From Amblyomma americanum (taxonomy: Eukaryota; Arthropoda; Arachnida; Ixodida; Ixodidae), in assembly GCF_052857255.1 (NCBI RefSeq), contig NC_135504.1, forward strand, positions 142,378,121 through 142,442,120: a stretch of 64,000 nt of DNA, read 5' to 3'. This document shows, piece after piece, positions 47,940 through 60,894 of the stretch; position 1 is the first letter of the stretch; each line of letters starts with the position of its first letter. The notes under the pieces were generated by a model that was not told the origin of the DNA, did not search any database, and saw only the letters and a program-made list of their open reading frames with translations. A program made the position numbers and the translations under genes.

Positions 47940-50590
47940 AACTCCGCGATGGAGAAACTCCGCGACGGACAAACTCCGCGATGGAGAAACTCCGCGTTAG
48001 AGAAAAGTCCGCTCTGGAGAAACTCTACGCTGAAGAAACTCCGCGCTGGAGCAACTCCGCGTTGGAGAAAGTCCGCGCTGGAGAAACTCCGTGCTGCATA
48101 AAATCTGCGCTGGAGAAACTCCGGGCTGGAGAACTCCGCGCTGGAGAAACTCCGTCCTGGACAAACTCCGCGCTGGAGAAACTCCGTGTTGGAGAAACTC
48201 CGCGCTGGAGAAACTCCGCGTTGGTGAAAGTCCACGTTGGAGAAGGTCCGCGTTGGAGAAAGTCCGCGCTGGAGAAACTCTGCGTTGTATAAACTCCGCG
48301 CTGGAGAAACTCCGCGATGGAGAAACTCCGCGACGGACAAACTCCGCGATGTAGAAACTCCGCGTTGGAGAAAAGTTCGCTCTGGAGAAACTCTACGCTG
48401 GAGAAACTCCGCGCTGGAGCAACTCCGCGTTGGAGAAACTCCGCGCTGGCGAAATTCCGTGCTGCATAAAATCTGCGCTGGAGAAACTCCGGGCTGGAGA
48501 AACTCCGCGCTGGAGAAACTCCGTGCTGGACAAACTCCGCGTTGGAGAAAGTCCGCGTTGGAGAAAATCCGTGTTGTAGAAACTCCGCCTTGGAGAAACT
48601 TCGCGTTGAAGAAACGGCGCGTTGGAGATACTCCGCGTTGCAGAAACTACGCGCTTGAAACACACCGCGCAGGAGAAACTCCGCGTTGGAGAAAGTCCGC
48701 GTTGGAGAAGGTCCGCGTTGGAGAAAGTCCGCGCTGGAGAAAGTCCGCGTTGGAGAAACTCCGCGTTGAAGAAAGTCCGCGTTGGAGAAAGTCCGCGCTG
48801 GAGAAACTCCGCGTTGTATAAACTCCGTGCTGGAGAAACTCCGCGATGGAGAAACTCCGCGACGGACAAACTCCGCGATGGAGAAACTCCGCGTTGGAGA
48901 AAAGTCCGCTCTGGAGAAACTCTACGCTGAAGAAACTCCGCGCTGGAGCAACTCCGCGTTGGAGAAACTCCGCGCTGGAGAAACTCCGTGCTGCATAAAA
49001 TCTGCGCTGGAGAAACTCCGGGCTGGAGAAACTCCGCGCTGGAGAAACTCCGTGCTGGACAAACTCCGCGCTGGAGAAACTCCGTGTTGGAGCAATTCCG
49101 CGCTGGAGAAACTTCGCGTTGGAGAAACTGCGCGTTGGAGAAACTCCGCTTTGGAGAAAGTCCGCGTTGGAGAAAGTCCGCGTTGGAGACAGTCCGCGAT
49201 GGAGAAACTCCGCGCTGGAGAAACTCCGCGCTGGAGAAACTCCGTGTTGGAGAAACTCCGCGTTTGAGAAACTCCGAACTGGAGAAACTCCGCGCTGGAG
49301 ATACTCCGCGGTGTAGAAACTCCGCGCTGGAGAAACTCCGCGTTAGAGAAACTCCGCGCTTGAAACACACCGCGCTGGAGAAACTCCGCGTTGGAGAAAG
49401 TCCGCGTCGGAGAAGGTCCGCGTTGGAGAAAGTCCGCGTTGGAGAAAATCCGTGATGTAGAAACTCCGCCTTGGAGAAACTTCGCGTTGAAGAAATGGCG
49501 CGTTGGAGATACTCCGCGTTGGAGAAACTACGCGCTTGAAACACACCGCGCTGGAGAAACTCCGCGTTGGAGAAAGTCCGCGTTGGAGAAGGTCCGCGTT
49601 GGAGAAAGTCCGCGTTGGAGAAAGTCCGCGTTGGAGAAACTCCGCGTTGAAGAAAGTCCGCGTTGGGGAAAGTCCGCGCTGGAGAAACTCCGCGTTGTAT
49701 AAACTCCGCGCTGGAGAAACTCCGCGATGGAGAACCTCCGCGACGGACAAACTCCGCGATGGAGAAACTCCGCGTTGGAGAAAACTCCGCTCTGAAGAAA
49801 CTCTACGCTGAAGAAACTCCGCGCAAGAGCAACTCCGCGTTCGAGAAACTCCGCGCTGGAGAAACTCCGTGCTGCATAAAATCTGCGCTGGAGAAACTCC
49901 GGGCTGGAGAAACTCCGCGTTGGAGAAACTCCGCGTTGGAGAAACTCCGCGCTGGAGAAACTTCGCGTTGGAGAAACTGCGCTTTGGAGAAACTCCGCGT
50001 TGGAGAAACTCCGCGTTGGAGATAGTCCGTGTTGGAGAAAGTCCGCGTTGGAGAGTGTCCGCGATGGAGAAACTCCGCGCTGGAGAAACTCCGTGGTGGG
50101 GAAACTTCGCGTTGGAGAAACGGCGCGTTGGAGAAGCTCCACGTTGGAGAAACACCGCGCTTGAAACACACCGCGCTGGAGAAACTCCGCGTTGGAGAAA
50201 GTCCGCGTTGGAGAAGGTCCGCGTTGGAGAAAGTCCGCGCTGGAGAAACTCCGCGTTGTATAAACTCTGCGGTGGAGAAACTCCGCGATGAAGAAAGTCC
50301 GCGACGAACAAACTCCGCGATGGAGAAACTCCGCGTTGGAGAAAAGTCCGCTCTGGAGAAACTCTATGCTGGAGAAACTCCGCGCTATAGCAACTCCGCG
50401 TTTGAGAAACTCCGCGCTGGAGAAACTCCGCGATGGAGACAATCCGCGCTGGAGAAACTCCGCGCTGAAGAAACTCCGTGTAGGAGAAACTCCGTGTTGG
50501 AGAAACTTCGCGTTGGAGAAACGCGCGTTGGAGAAACTCCGCGTTGGAGAAACTCCGCGCTTGAAACACACCGCGCTATAGAAACTCCGC
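47940..50590 (+). repeat. About 2.85-kb higher-order repeat, copy C2
   Basis: This is the tandem copy of C1. It differs by small changes and whole-monomer steps, including CTCCGCGCTGG near 48,405 for ATCCGCGCTGG near 45,576. Its right part, 48,540-50,590, is copied again at 52,142-54,040 at offsets of 3,602, then 3,538 after a 64-base loss near 52,640, then 3,458 (50,288 to 53,746). The region is therefore present in at least three partial copies. Confidence 0.86.
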
Positions 50591-52095
50591 GCTGGAGAAA
50601 CCTCGCGTTGGAGAAACTGCGCGTTGGAGAAACTTCGCTTTGAAGAAACGGCGCGTTGGAGAAACTCCGCGTTAGAGAAACTCCGCGCTTGAAACACACC
50701 GCGCTGGAGAAACTCCGCGTTGGAGAAAGTCCGCGTCGGAGAAGGTCCGCGTTGGAGAAAGTCCGCGTTGGAGAAAATCCGCGTTGTAGAAACTCCGCCT
50801 TGGAGAAACTTCGCGTTGAAACACACCGCGCTGGAGAAACTCCGCGTTGGAGAAAGTCCGCGTTGGAGAAGGTCCGCGTTGGAGAAAGTCCGCGTTGGAG
50901 AAACTCCGCGTTGAAGAAAGTCCGAGTTGGAGAAAGTCCGCGCTGGAGAAACTCTGCGTTGTATAAACTCCGCGCTGGAGAAACTCCGCGATGGAGAAAC
51001 TCCGCGACGGACAAACTCCGCGATGGAGAAACTCCGCGTTAGAGAAAAGTCCGCTCTGGAGAAACTCTACACTGAAGAAACTCCGCGCTGGAGCAACTCC
51101 GCGTTGGAGAAAGTCCGCGCTGGAGAAACTCCGTGCTGCATAAAATCTGCACTGGAGAAACTCCGGGCTGGAGAACTCCGCGCTGGAGAAACTCCGTCCT
51201 GGACAAACTCCGCGCTGGAGAAACTCCGTGTTGGAGAAAATCCGCGCTGGAGAAACTCCGCGTTGGAGAAAGTCCACGTTGGAGAAGGTCCGCGTTGGAG
51301 AAAGTCCGCGCTGGAGAAACTCTGCGTTGTATAAACTCCGCGCTGGAGAAACTCCGCGATGGAGAAACTCCGCGACGGACAAACTCCGCGATGTAGAAAC
51401 TCCGCGTTGGAGAAAAGTTCGCTCTGGAGAAACTCTACGCTGGAGAAACTCCGCGCTGGAGCAACTCCGCGTTGGAGAAACTCCGCGCTGGCGAAATTCC
51501 GTGTTGCATAAAATCTGCGCTGGAGAAACTCCGGGCTGGAGAAACTCCGCGCTGGAGAAACTCCGTGCTGGACAAACTCCGCGCTGCAGAAACTTCGCGT
51601 TGGAGAAACTGCGCGTTAGAGAAACTCCGCGTTGGAGAAACTCCACGCTGGAGAAAGTCCGCGTTGGAGGAAGTCCGCGTTGTAGAGAGTCGGCGATGGA
51701 TAAACTCCGCGTTGGAGAAACTCCGTGTTGGAGAAACTCCGTGTTGGGGAAACTTCGCGTTGGAGAAACTCCGCCTTGGAGAAACTTCGCTTTGAAGGAA
51801 CGGCGCGTTGGAGAAACTCCACGTTCGAGAAACTCCGCGCTTGTAACACACCGCGCTGGAGAAACTCCGCGTTGGAGAAAGTCCGCGTTGGAGAAACTCC
51901 GCGTTGGAGAAACTCCGTGTTGTAGAAACTCCGCTTTGGAGAAACTTCGCGTTGAAGAAACGGCGCGTTGGAGATTCTCCGCGTTGGATAAACTCCGCGT
52001 TGAAGAAAGTGCGCGTTGGAGAAAGTCCGCACTGGAGAAACTCCGCGTTGTATAAACTCCGCGATGAAGAAAGTCTGCGACGGACAAACTCCGCG
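50581..52095 (+). repeat. Satellite segment present in three copies (first)
   Basis: About 1.5 kb from the CCTCGCG monomer near 50,600 to the GTCTGCGACGG monomer near 52,072 recurs at about 54,840-56,320 (offset 4,259, then 4,227: 51,133 to 55,360) and again 3,589 further on. A CTTGTAACACACCGCG monomer at 51,840-51,855 marks it, with copies at 56,067-56,082 and 59,656-59,671. Private differences of this first copy include GGAGGAAGTCC near 51,667 and a TTGTAGAGAG monomer near 51,680. Confidence 0.86.
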
Positions 52096-53732
52096 CTGGA
52101 GAAACTCCGCGTTGGAGAAAGTCCGCGTCGGAGAAGGTCCGCGTTGGAGAAAGTCCGCGTTGGAGAAAATCCGTGTTGTAGAAACTCCGCCTTGGAGAAA
52201 CTTCGCGTTGAAGAAACGGCGCGTTGGAGATACTCCGCGTTGCAGAAACTACGCGCTTGAAACACACCGCGCAGGAGAAACTCCGCGTTGGAGAAAGTCC
52301 GCGTTGGAGAAGGTCCGCGTTGGAGAAAGTCCGCGTTGGAGATAGTCCGCGTTGGAGAAACTCCGCGTTGAAGAAAGTCCGCGTTGGAGAAAGTCCGCGC
52401 TGGAGAAACTCCGCGTTGTATAAACTCCGTGCTGGAGAAACTCCGCGATGGAGAAACTCCGCGACGGACAAACTCCGCGATGGAGAAACTCCGCGTTGGA
52501 GAAAAGTCCGCTCTGGAGAAACTCTACGCTGAAGAAACTCCGCGCTGGAGCAACTCCGCGTTGGAGAAACTCCGCGCGGGAGAAAGTCCGTGCTGCATAA
52601 AATCTGCGCTGGAGAAACTCCGGGCTGGAGAAACTCCGCGCTGGAGAAACTTCGCGTTGGAGAAACTGCGCGTTGGAGAAACTCCGCTTTGGAGAAAGTC
52701 CGCGTTGGAGAAAGTCCGCGTTGGAGACAGTCCGCGATGGAGAAACTCCGCGCTGGAGAAACTCCGCGCTGGAGAAACTCCGTGTTGGAGAAACTCCGCG
52801 TTTGAGAAACTCCGAACTGGAGAAACTCCGCGCTGGAGATACTCCGCGGTGTAGAAACTCCGCGCTGGAGAAACTCCGCGTTAGAGAAACTCCGCGCTTG
52901 AAACACACCGCGCTGGAGAAACTCCGCGTTGGAGAAAGTCCGCGTCGGAGAAGGTCCGCGTTGGAGAAAGTCCGCGTTGGAGAAAATCCGTGATGTAGAA
53001 ACTCCGCCTTGGAGAAACTTCGCGTTGAAGAAATGGCGCGTTGGAGATACTCCGCGTTGGAGAAACTACGCGCTTGAAACACACCGCGCTGGAGAAACTC
53101 CGCGTTGGAGAAAGTCCGCGTTGGAGAAGGTCCGCGTTGGAGAAAGTCCGCGTTGGAGAAAGTCCGCGTTGGAGAAACTCCGCGTTGAAGAAAGTCCGCG
53201 TTGGGGAAAGTCCGCGCTGGGGAAAGTCCGCGCTGGAGAAACTCCGCGTTGTATAAACTCCGCGCTGGAGAAACTCCGCGATGGAGAACCTCCGCGACGG
53301 ACAAACTCCGCGATGGAGAAACTCCGCGTTGGAGAAAACTCCGCTCTGGAGAAACTCTACGCTGAAGAATCTCCGCGCAAGAGCAACTCCGCGTTCGAGA
53401 AACTCCGCGCTGGAGAAACTCCGTGCTGCATAAAATCTGCGCTGGAGAAACTCCGGGCTGGAGAAACTCCGCGTTGGAGAAACTCCGCGTTGGAGAAACT
53501 CCGCGCTGGAGAGTGTCCGCGATGGAGAAACTCCGCGCTGGAGAAACTCCGTGGTGGGGAAACTTCGCGTTGGAGAAACGGCGCGTTGGAGAAGCTCCAC
53601 GTTGGAGAAACACCGCGCTTGAAACACACCGCGCTGGAGAAACTCCGCGTTGGAGAAAGTCCGCGTTGGAGAAGGTCCGCGTTGGAGAAAGTCCGCGCTG
53701 GAGAAACGCCGCGTTGTATAAACTCTGCGGTG
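52096..53732 (+). repeat. Partial further copy of the C-type HOR
   Basis: From about 52,142 the order follows 48,540 onward at an offset of 3,602. After a loss of four monomers near 52,640 the offset becomes 3,538 (49,391 to 52,929; 49,503 to 53,041). Near 53,219 this copy has an extra GGGGAAAGTCC monomer, and near 53,510 it has lost several monomers relative to 49,950-50,050. The copy continues to about 54,040 inside the next repeat. No gene is visible. Confidence 0.83.
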
Positions 53733-56700
53733 GAGAAACTCCGCGATGAAGAAAGTCCGCGACGAACAAACTCCGCGATGGAGAAACTCCGCGTTGGAGA
53801 AAAGTCCGCTCTGGAGAAACTCTATGCTGGAGAAACTCCGCGCTATAGCAACTCCGCGTTTGAGAAACTCCGCGCTGGAGAAACTCCGCGATGGAGACAA
53901 TCCGCGCTGGAGAAACTCCGCGCTGAAGAAACTCCGTGTAGGAGAAACTCCGTGTTGGAGAAACTTCGCGTTGGAGAAACGGCGCGTTGGAGAAACTCCG
54001 CGTTGGAGAAACTCCGCGCTTGAAACACACCGCGCTATAGAAACTCCGCGTTGGAGAAAGTCCGCGTTGGAGAATGTCCGCGTTGGAGAAAGTCCACGCT
54101 GGAGAAACTCCGCGTTGGATAAACTCCGCGCTGGAGAAACTCCGGGCTGGAGAAACTCCGCGCTGGAGAAACTCCGTGTTGGAGAAACTCCGTGTTGGAG
54201 AAACTCCGTGTTGGAGAAACTCCGTGTTGGAGAAACTCCGCGTTGGAGAAACTCCGCGTTGGAGAAAGTCCGCGTTGGAGAAAGTCCGCGCTGGAGAAAC
54301 TCCGCGCTGGAGAAACTTTGTGCTGGACAAACTCCGCGCTGGAGAAACTCCGTGTTGGAGAAACTCTGCGCTGGAGAAAAATCGCGTTGGAGAAACTGCG
54401 CGTTGGAGAAACTCCGCGTTGGAGAAACTCCGCGTTGGAGAAAGTCCGCGTTGGAGAGAGTCCGCGATGGAGAAATTCCGCGCTGGAGAAACTCCGCGTT
54501 TGAGAAACTCCGAACTGGAGAAACTCCGCGATGGAGAAACTCCGCGCTGGAGAAACTCCGTGTTGGAGAAACTTCGTGTTGGGGAAACTTCGCGTTGGAG
54601 AAACTCCGCCTTGGAGAAACTTCGCTTTGAAGAAACGGCGCGTTGGAGAAACTCCGCGTTAGAGAAACTCCGCGCTTGAAACACACCGCGCTGGAGAAAC
54701 TCCGCGTTGGAGAAAGTCCGCGTTGGAGAAGGTCCGCGTTGGAGAAAGTCCGCGTCTGAGAAAGTCCGCGTTGGAGAAACTCCGCGTTGTATAAACTCCG
54801 CGCTGGAGAAACTCCGCGATGGAGAAACTCCGTGTTGGAGAAACTCCGCGCTGGAGAAACCTCGCGTTGGAGAAACTGCGCGTTGGAGAAACTTCGCTTT
54901 GAAGAAACGGCGCGTTGGAGAAACTCCGCGTTAGAGAAACTCCGCGCTTGAAACACACCGCGCTGGAGAAACTCCGCGTTGGAGAAAGTCCGCGTCGGAG
55001 AAGGTCCGCGTTGGAGAAAGTCCGCGTTGGAGAAAATCCGCGTTGTAGAAACTCCGCCTTGGAGAAACTTCGCGTTGAAACACACCGCGCTGGAGAAACT
55101 CCGCGTTGGAGAAAGTCCGCGTTGGAGAAGGTCCGCGTTGGAGAAAGTCCGCGTTGGAGAAACTCCGCGTTGAAGAAAGTCCGAGTTGGAGAAAGTCCGC
55201 GCTGGAGAAACTCTGCGTTGTATAAACTCCGCGCTGGAGAAACTCCGCGATGGAGAAACTCCGCGTTAGAGAAAAGTCCGCTCTGGAGAAACTCTACACT
55301 GAAGAAACTCCGCGCTGGAGCAACTCCGCGTTGGAGAAAGTCCGCGCTGGAGAAACTCCGTGCTGCATAAAATCTGCGCTGGAGAAACTCCGGGCTGGAG
55401 AACTCCGCGCTGGAGAAACTCCGTCCTGGACAAACTCCGCGCTGGAGAAACTCCGTGTTGGAGAAACTCCGCGCTGGAGAAACTCCGCGTTGGAGAAAGT
55501 CCACGTTGGAGAAGGTCCGCGTTGGAGAAAGTCCGCGCTGGAGAAACTCTGCGTTGTATAAACTCCGCGCTGGAGAAACTCCGCGATGGAGAAACTCCGC
55601 GACGGACAAACTCCGCGATGTAGAAACTCCGCGTTGGAGAAAAGTTCGCTCTGGAGAAACTCTACGCTGGAGAAACTCCGCGCTGGAGCAACTCCGCGTT
55701 GGAGAAACTCCGCGCTGGCGAAATTCCGTGTTGCATAAAATCTGCGCTGGAGAAACTCCGGGCTGGAGAAACTCCGCGCTGGAGAAACTCCGTGCTGGAC
55801 AAACTCCGCGCTGCAGAAACTTCGCGTTGGAGAAACTGCGCGTTAGAGAAACTCCGCGTTGGAGAAACTCCACGCTGGAGAAAGTCCGCGTTGGAGAAAG
55901 TCCGCGTTGGAGAGAGTCGGCGATGGATAAACTCCGCGTTGGAGAAACTCCGTGTTGGAGAAACTCCGTGTTGGGGAAACTTCGCGTTGGAGAAACTCCG
56001 CCTTGGAGAAACTTCGCTTTGAAGGAACGGCGCGTTGGAGAAACTCCACGTTCGAGAAACTCCGCGCTTGTAACACACCGCGCTGGAGAAACTCCGCGTT
56101 GGAGAAAGTCCGCGTTGGAGAAACTCCGCGTTGGAGAAACTCCGTGTTGTAGAAACTCCGCTTTGGAGAAACTTCGCGTTGAAGAAACGGCGCGTTGGAG
56201 ATTCTCCGCGTTGGATAAACTCCGCGTTGAAGAAAGTGCGCGTTGGAGAAAGTCCGCACTGGAGAAACTCCGCGTTGTATAAACTCCGCGATGAAGAAAG
56301 TCTGCGACGGACAAACTCCGCGTTGGAGATACTCCGCGTTGCAGAAACTACGCGCTTGAAACACACCGCGCTGGAGAAACTCCGCGTTGGAGAAAGTCCG
56401 CGTTGGAGAAGGTCCGCGTTGGAGAAAGTCCGCGTTGGAGAAAGTCCGCGTTGGAGAAACTCCGTGTTGAAGAAAGTCCGCGTTGGAGAAAGTCCGCGCT
56501 GGAGAAACTCCGCGTTGTATAAACTCCGCGCTGGAGAAACTCCGCGATGGAGAAACTCCGCGACGGACAAACTCCGCGATGGAGAAACTCCGCGTTGGAG
56601 AAAAGTCCGCTCTGGAGAAACTCTACGCTGAAGAAACTCCGCGCTGGAGCAACTACGAGTTGGAGAAACTCCGCGCTGGAGAAACTCCGTTCTGCATAAA

Positions 56701-57321
56701 ATCTGCGCTGGAGAAACTCCGGGCTGGAGAAACTCCGCCGCGCTGGAGAAACTCCGTGCTGGACAAACTCCGCGCTGGAGAAACTCCGTGTTGGAGCAAC
56801 TCCGCGCTGGAGAAACTTCGCGTTGGAGAATCTGCGCGTTGGAGAAACTCCGCTTTGGAGAAAGTCCGCGTTGGAGACAGTCCGCGATGGAGAAACTCCG
56901 CGCTGGAGAAACTCCGCGCTGGAGAAACTCCGTGTTGGAGAAACTCCGCGTTTGAGAAACTCCGAACTGGAGAAACTCCGCGCTGGAGATACTCCGCGGT
57001 GGAGAAACTCCGCGCTGGAGAAACTCCGCCTTAGAGAAACTCCGCGCTTGAAACACACCGCGCTGGAGAAACTCCGCGTTGGAGAAAGTCCGCGTCGGAG
57101 AAGGTCCGCGTTGGTGAAAGTCCGCGTTGGAGAAAATCCGTGTTGTAGAAACTCCGCCTTGGAGAAACTTCGCGTTGAAGAAACGGCGCGTTGGAGATAC
57201 TCCGCGTTGGAGAAACTCCGCGCTTGAAACACACCGCGCTGGAGAAACTCCGCGTTGGAGAAAGTCCGCGTTGGAGAAGGTCCGCGTTGGAGAAAGTCCG
57301 CGTTGGAGAAAGTCCGCGTTG
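53733..57321 (+). repeat. Near-identical tandem duplication, copy D1 (3,589 bases)
   Basis: Every landmark in this block recurs exactly 3,589 bases downstream (53,843 to 57,432; 54,074 to 57,663; 54,915 to 58,504; 55,455 to 59,044; 56,483 to 60,072). The boundary is sharp: before 53,733 the sequence reads CTCTGCGGTGG, whereas before 57,322 it reads GTCCGCGTTGG, and both then continue CGATGAAGAAAG. The period is 224 monomers plus 5 bases; the remainder reflects odd-length monomers, including a unit with three extra bases (CTCCGCCGCGCTGG) near 56,735. It is the cleanest duplication in the window. Confidence 0.92.
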
Positions 57322-60300
57322 GAGAAACTCCGCGATGAAGAAAGTCCGCGACGAACAAACTCCGCGATGGAGAAACTCCGCGTTGGAGAAAAGTCCGCTC
57401 TGGAGAAACTCTATGCTGGAGAAACTCCGCGCTATAGCAACTCCGCGTTTGAGAAACTCCGCGCTGGAGAAACTCCGCGATGGAGACAATCCGCGCTGGA
57501 GAAACTCCGCGCTGAAGAAACTCCGTGTAGGAGAAACTCCGTGTTGGAGAAACTTCGCGTTGGAGAAACGGCGCGTTGGAGAAACTCCGCGTTGGAGAAA
57601 CTCCGCGCTTGAAACACACCGCGCTATAGAAACTCCGCGTTGGAGAAAGTCCGCGTTGGAGAATGTCCGCGTTGGAGAAAGTCCACGCTGGAGAAACTCC
57701 GCGTTGGATAAACTCCGCGCTGGAGAAACTCCGGGCTGGAGAAACTCCGCGCTGGAGAAACTCCGTGTTGGAGAAACTCCGTGTTGGAGAAACTCCGTGT
57801 TGGAGAAACTCCGTGTTGGAGAAACTCCGCGTTGGAGAAACTCCGCGTTGGAGAAAGTCCGCGTTGGAGAAAGTCCGCGCTGGAGAAACTCCGCGCTGGA
57901 GAAACTTTGTGCTGGACAAACTCCGCGCTGGAGAAACTCCGTGTTGGAGAAACTCTGCGCTGGAGAAAAATCGCGTTGGAGAAACTGCGCGTTGGAGAAA
58001 CTCCGCGTTGGAGAAACTCCGCGTTGGAGAAAGTCCGCGTTGGAGAGAGTCCGCGATGGAGAAATTCCGCGCTGGAGAAACTCCGCGTTTGAGAAACTCC
58101 GAACTGGAGAAACTCCGCGATGGAGAAACTCCGCGCTGGAGAAACTCCGTGTTGGAGAAACTTCGTGTTGGGGAAACTTCGCGTTGGAGAAACTCCGCCT
58201 TGGAGAAACTTCGCTTTGAAGAAACGGCGCGTTGGAGAAACTCCGCGTTAGAGAAACTCCGCGCTTGAAACACACCGCGCTGGAGAAACTCCGCGTTGGA
58301 GAAAGTCCGCGTTGGAGAAGGTCCGCGTTGGAGAAAGTCCGCGTCTGAGAAAGTCCGCGTTGGAGAAACTCCGCGTTGTATAAACTCCGCGCTGGAGAAA
58401 CTCCGCGATGGAGAAACTCCGTGTTGGAGAAACTCCGCGCTGGAGAAACCTCGCGTTGGAGAAACTGCGCGTTGGAGAAACTTCGCTTTGAAGAAACGGC
58501 GCGTTGGAGAAACTCCGCGTTAGAGAAACTCCGCGCTTGAAACACACCGCGCTGGAGAAACTCCGCGTTGGAGAAAGTCCGCGTCGGAGAAGGTCCGCGT
58601 TGGAGAAAGTCCGCGTTGGAGAAAATCCGCGTTGTAGAAACTCCGCCTTGGAGAAACTTCGCGTTGAAACACACCGCGCTGGAGAAACTCCGCGTTGGAG
58701 AAAGTCCGCGTTGGAGAAGGTCCGCGTTGGAGAAAGTCCGCGTTGGAGAAACTCCGCGTTGAAGAAAGTCCGAGTTGGAGAAAGTCCGCGCTGGAGAAAC
58801 TCTGCGTTGTATAAACTCCGCGCTGGAGAAACTCCGCGATGGAGAAACTCCGCGTTAGAGAAAAGTCCGCTCTGGAGAAACTCTACACTGAAGAAACTCC
58901 GCGCTGGAGCAACTCCGCGTTGGAGAAAGTCCGCGCTGGAGAAACTCCGTGCTGCATAAAATCTGCGCTGGAGAAACTCCGGGCTGGAGAACTCCGCGCT
59001 GGAGAAACTCCGTCCTGGACAAACTCCGCGCTGGAGAAACTCCGTGTTGGAGAAACTCCGCGCTGGAGAAACTCCGCGTTGGAGAAAGTCCACGTTGGAG
59101 AAGGTCCGCGTTGGAGAAAGTCCGCGCTGGAGAAACTCTGCGTTGTATAAACTCCCCGCTGGAGAAACTCCGCGATGGAGAAACTCCGCGACGGACAAAC
59201 TCCGCGATGTAGAAACTCCGCGTTGGAGAAAAGTTCGCTCTGGAGAAACTCTACGCTGGAGAAACTCCGCGCTGGAGCAACTCCGCGTTGGAGAAACTCC
59301 GCGCTGGCGAAATTCCGTGTTGCATAAAATCTGCGCTGGAGAAACTCCGGGCTGGAGAAACTCCGCGCTGGAGAAACTCCGTGCTGGACAAACTCCGCGC
59401 TGCAGAAACTTCGCGTTGGAGAAACTGCGCGTTAGAGAAACTCCGCGTTGGAGAAACTCCACGCTGGAGAAAGTCCGCGTTGGAGAAAGTCCGCGTTGGA
59501 GAGAGTCGGCGATGGATAAACTCCGCGTTGGAGAAACTCCGTGTTGGAGAAACTCCGTGTTGGGGAAACTTCGCGTTGGAGAAACTCCGCCTTGGAGAAA
59601 CTTCGCTTTGAAGGAACGGCGCGTTGGAGAAACTCCACGTTCGAGAAACTCCGCGCTTGTAACACACCGCGCTGGAGAAACTCCGCGTTGGAGAAAGTCC
59701 GCGTTGGAGAAACTCCGCGTTGGAGAAACTCCGTGTTGTAGAAACTCCGCTTTGGAGAAACTTCGCGTTGAAGAAACGGCGCGTTGGAGATTCTCCGCGT
59801 TGGATAAACTCCGCGTTGAAGAAAGTGCGCGTTGGAGAAAGTCCGCACTGGAGAAACTCCGCGTTGTATAAACTCCGCGATGAAGAAAGTCTGCGACGGA
59901 CAAACTCCGCGTTGGAGATACTCCGCGTTGCAGAAACTACGCGCTTGAAACACACCGCGCTGGAGAAACTCCGCGTTGGAGAAAGTCCGCGTTGGAGAAG
60001 GTCCGCGTTGGAGAAAGTCCGCGTTGGAGAAAGTCCGCGTTGGAGAAACTCCGTGTTGAAGAAAGTCCGCGTTGGAGAAAGTCCGCGCTGGAGAAACTCC
60101 GCGTTGTATAAACTCCGCGCTGGAGAAACTCCGCGATGGAGAAACTCCGCGACGGACAAACTCCGCGATGGAGAAACTCCGCGTTGGAGAAAAGTCCGCT
60201 CTGGAGAAACTCTACGCTGAAGAAACTCCGCGCTGGAGCAACTACGAGTTGGAGAAACTCCGCGCTGGAGAAACTCCGTTCTGCATAAAATCTGCGCTGG

Positions 60301-60894
60301 AGAAACTCCGGGCTGGAGAAACTCCGCCGCGCTGGAGAAACTCCGTGCTGGACAAACTCCGCGCTGGAGAAACTCCGTGTTGGAGCAACTCCGCGCTGGA
60401 GAAACTTCGCGTTGGAGAATCTGCGCGTTGGAGAAACTCCGCTTTGGAGAAAGTCCGCGTTGGAGACAGTCCGCGATGGAGAAACTCCGCGCTGGAGAAA
60501 CTCCGTGTTGGAGAAACTCCGCGTTTGAGAAACTCCGAACTGGAGAAACTCCGCGCTGGAGATACTCCGCGGTGGAGAAACTCCGCGCTGGAGAAACTCC
60601 GCCTTAGAGAAACTCCGCGCTTGAAACACACCGCGCTGGAGAAACTCCGCGTTGGAGAAAGTCCGCGTCGGAGAAGGTCCGCGTTGGTGAAAGTCCGCGT
60701 TGGAGAAAATCCGTGTTGTAGAAACTCCGCCTTGGAGAAACTTCGCGTTGAAGAAACGGCGCGTTGGAGATACTCCGCGTTGGAGAAACTCCGCGCTTGA
60801 AACACACCGCGCTGGAGAAACTCCGCGTTGGAGAAAGTCCGCGTTGGAGAAGGTCCGCGTTGGAGAAAGTCCGCGTTGGAGAAAGTCCGCGTTG
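57322..60894 (+). repeat. Near-identical tandem duplication, copy D2
   Basis: This is the second copy of D1. By eye only a handful of changes separate them: ACTCCCCGCTGG near 59,152-59,162 for ACTCCGCGCTGG near 55,563-55,573, INSP-type single-base change near 59,170, and the loss of one 16-base monomer near 60,495, which moves the offset from 3,589 to 3,573 (57,127 to 60,700). The three-base extra CGC is retained near 60,325. The near-identity implies either a very recent event or active homogenisation; an assembly artefact must also be considered. Confidence 0.9.
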
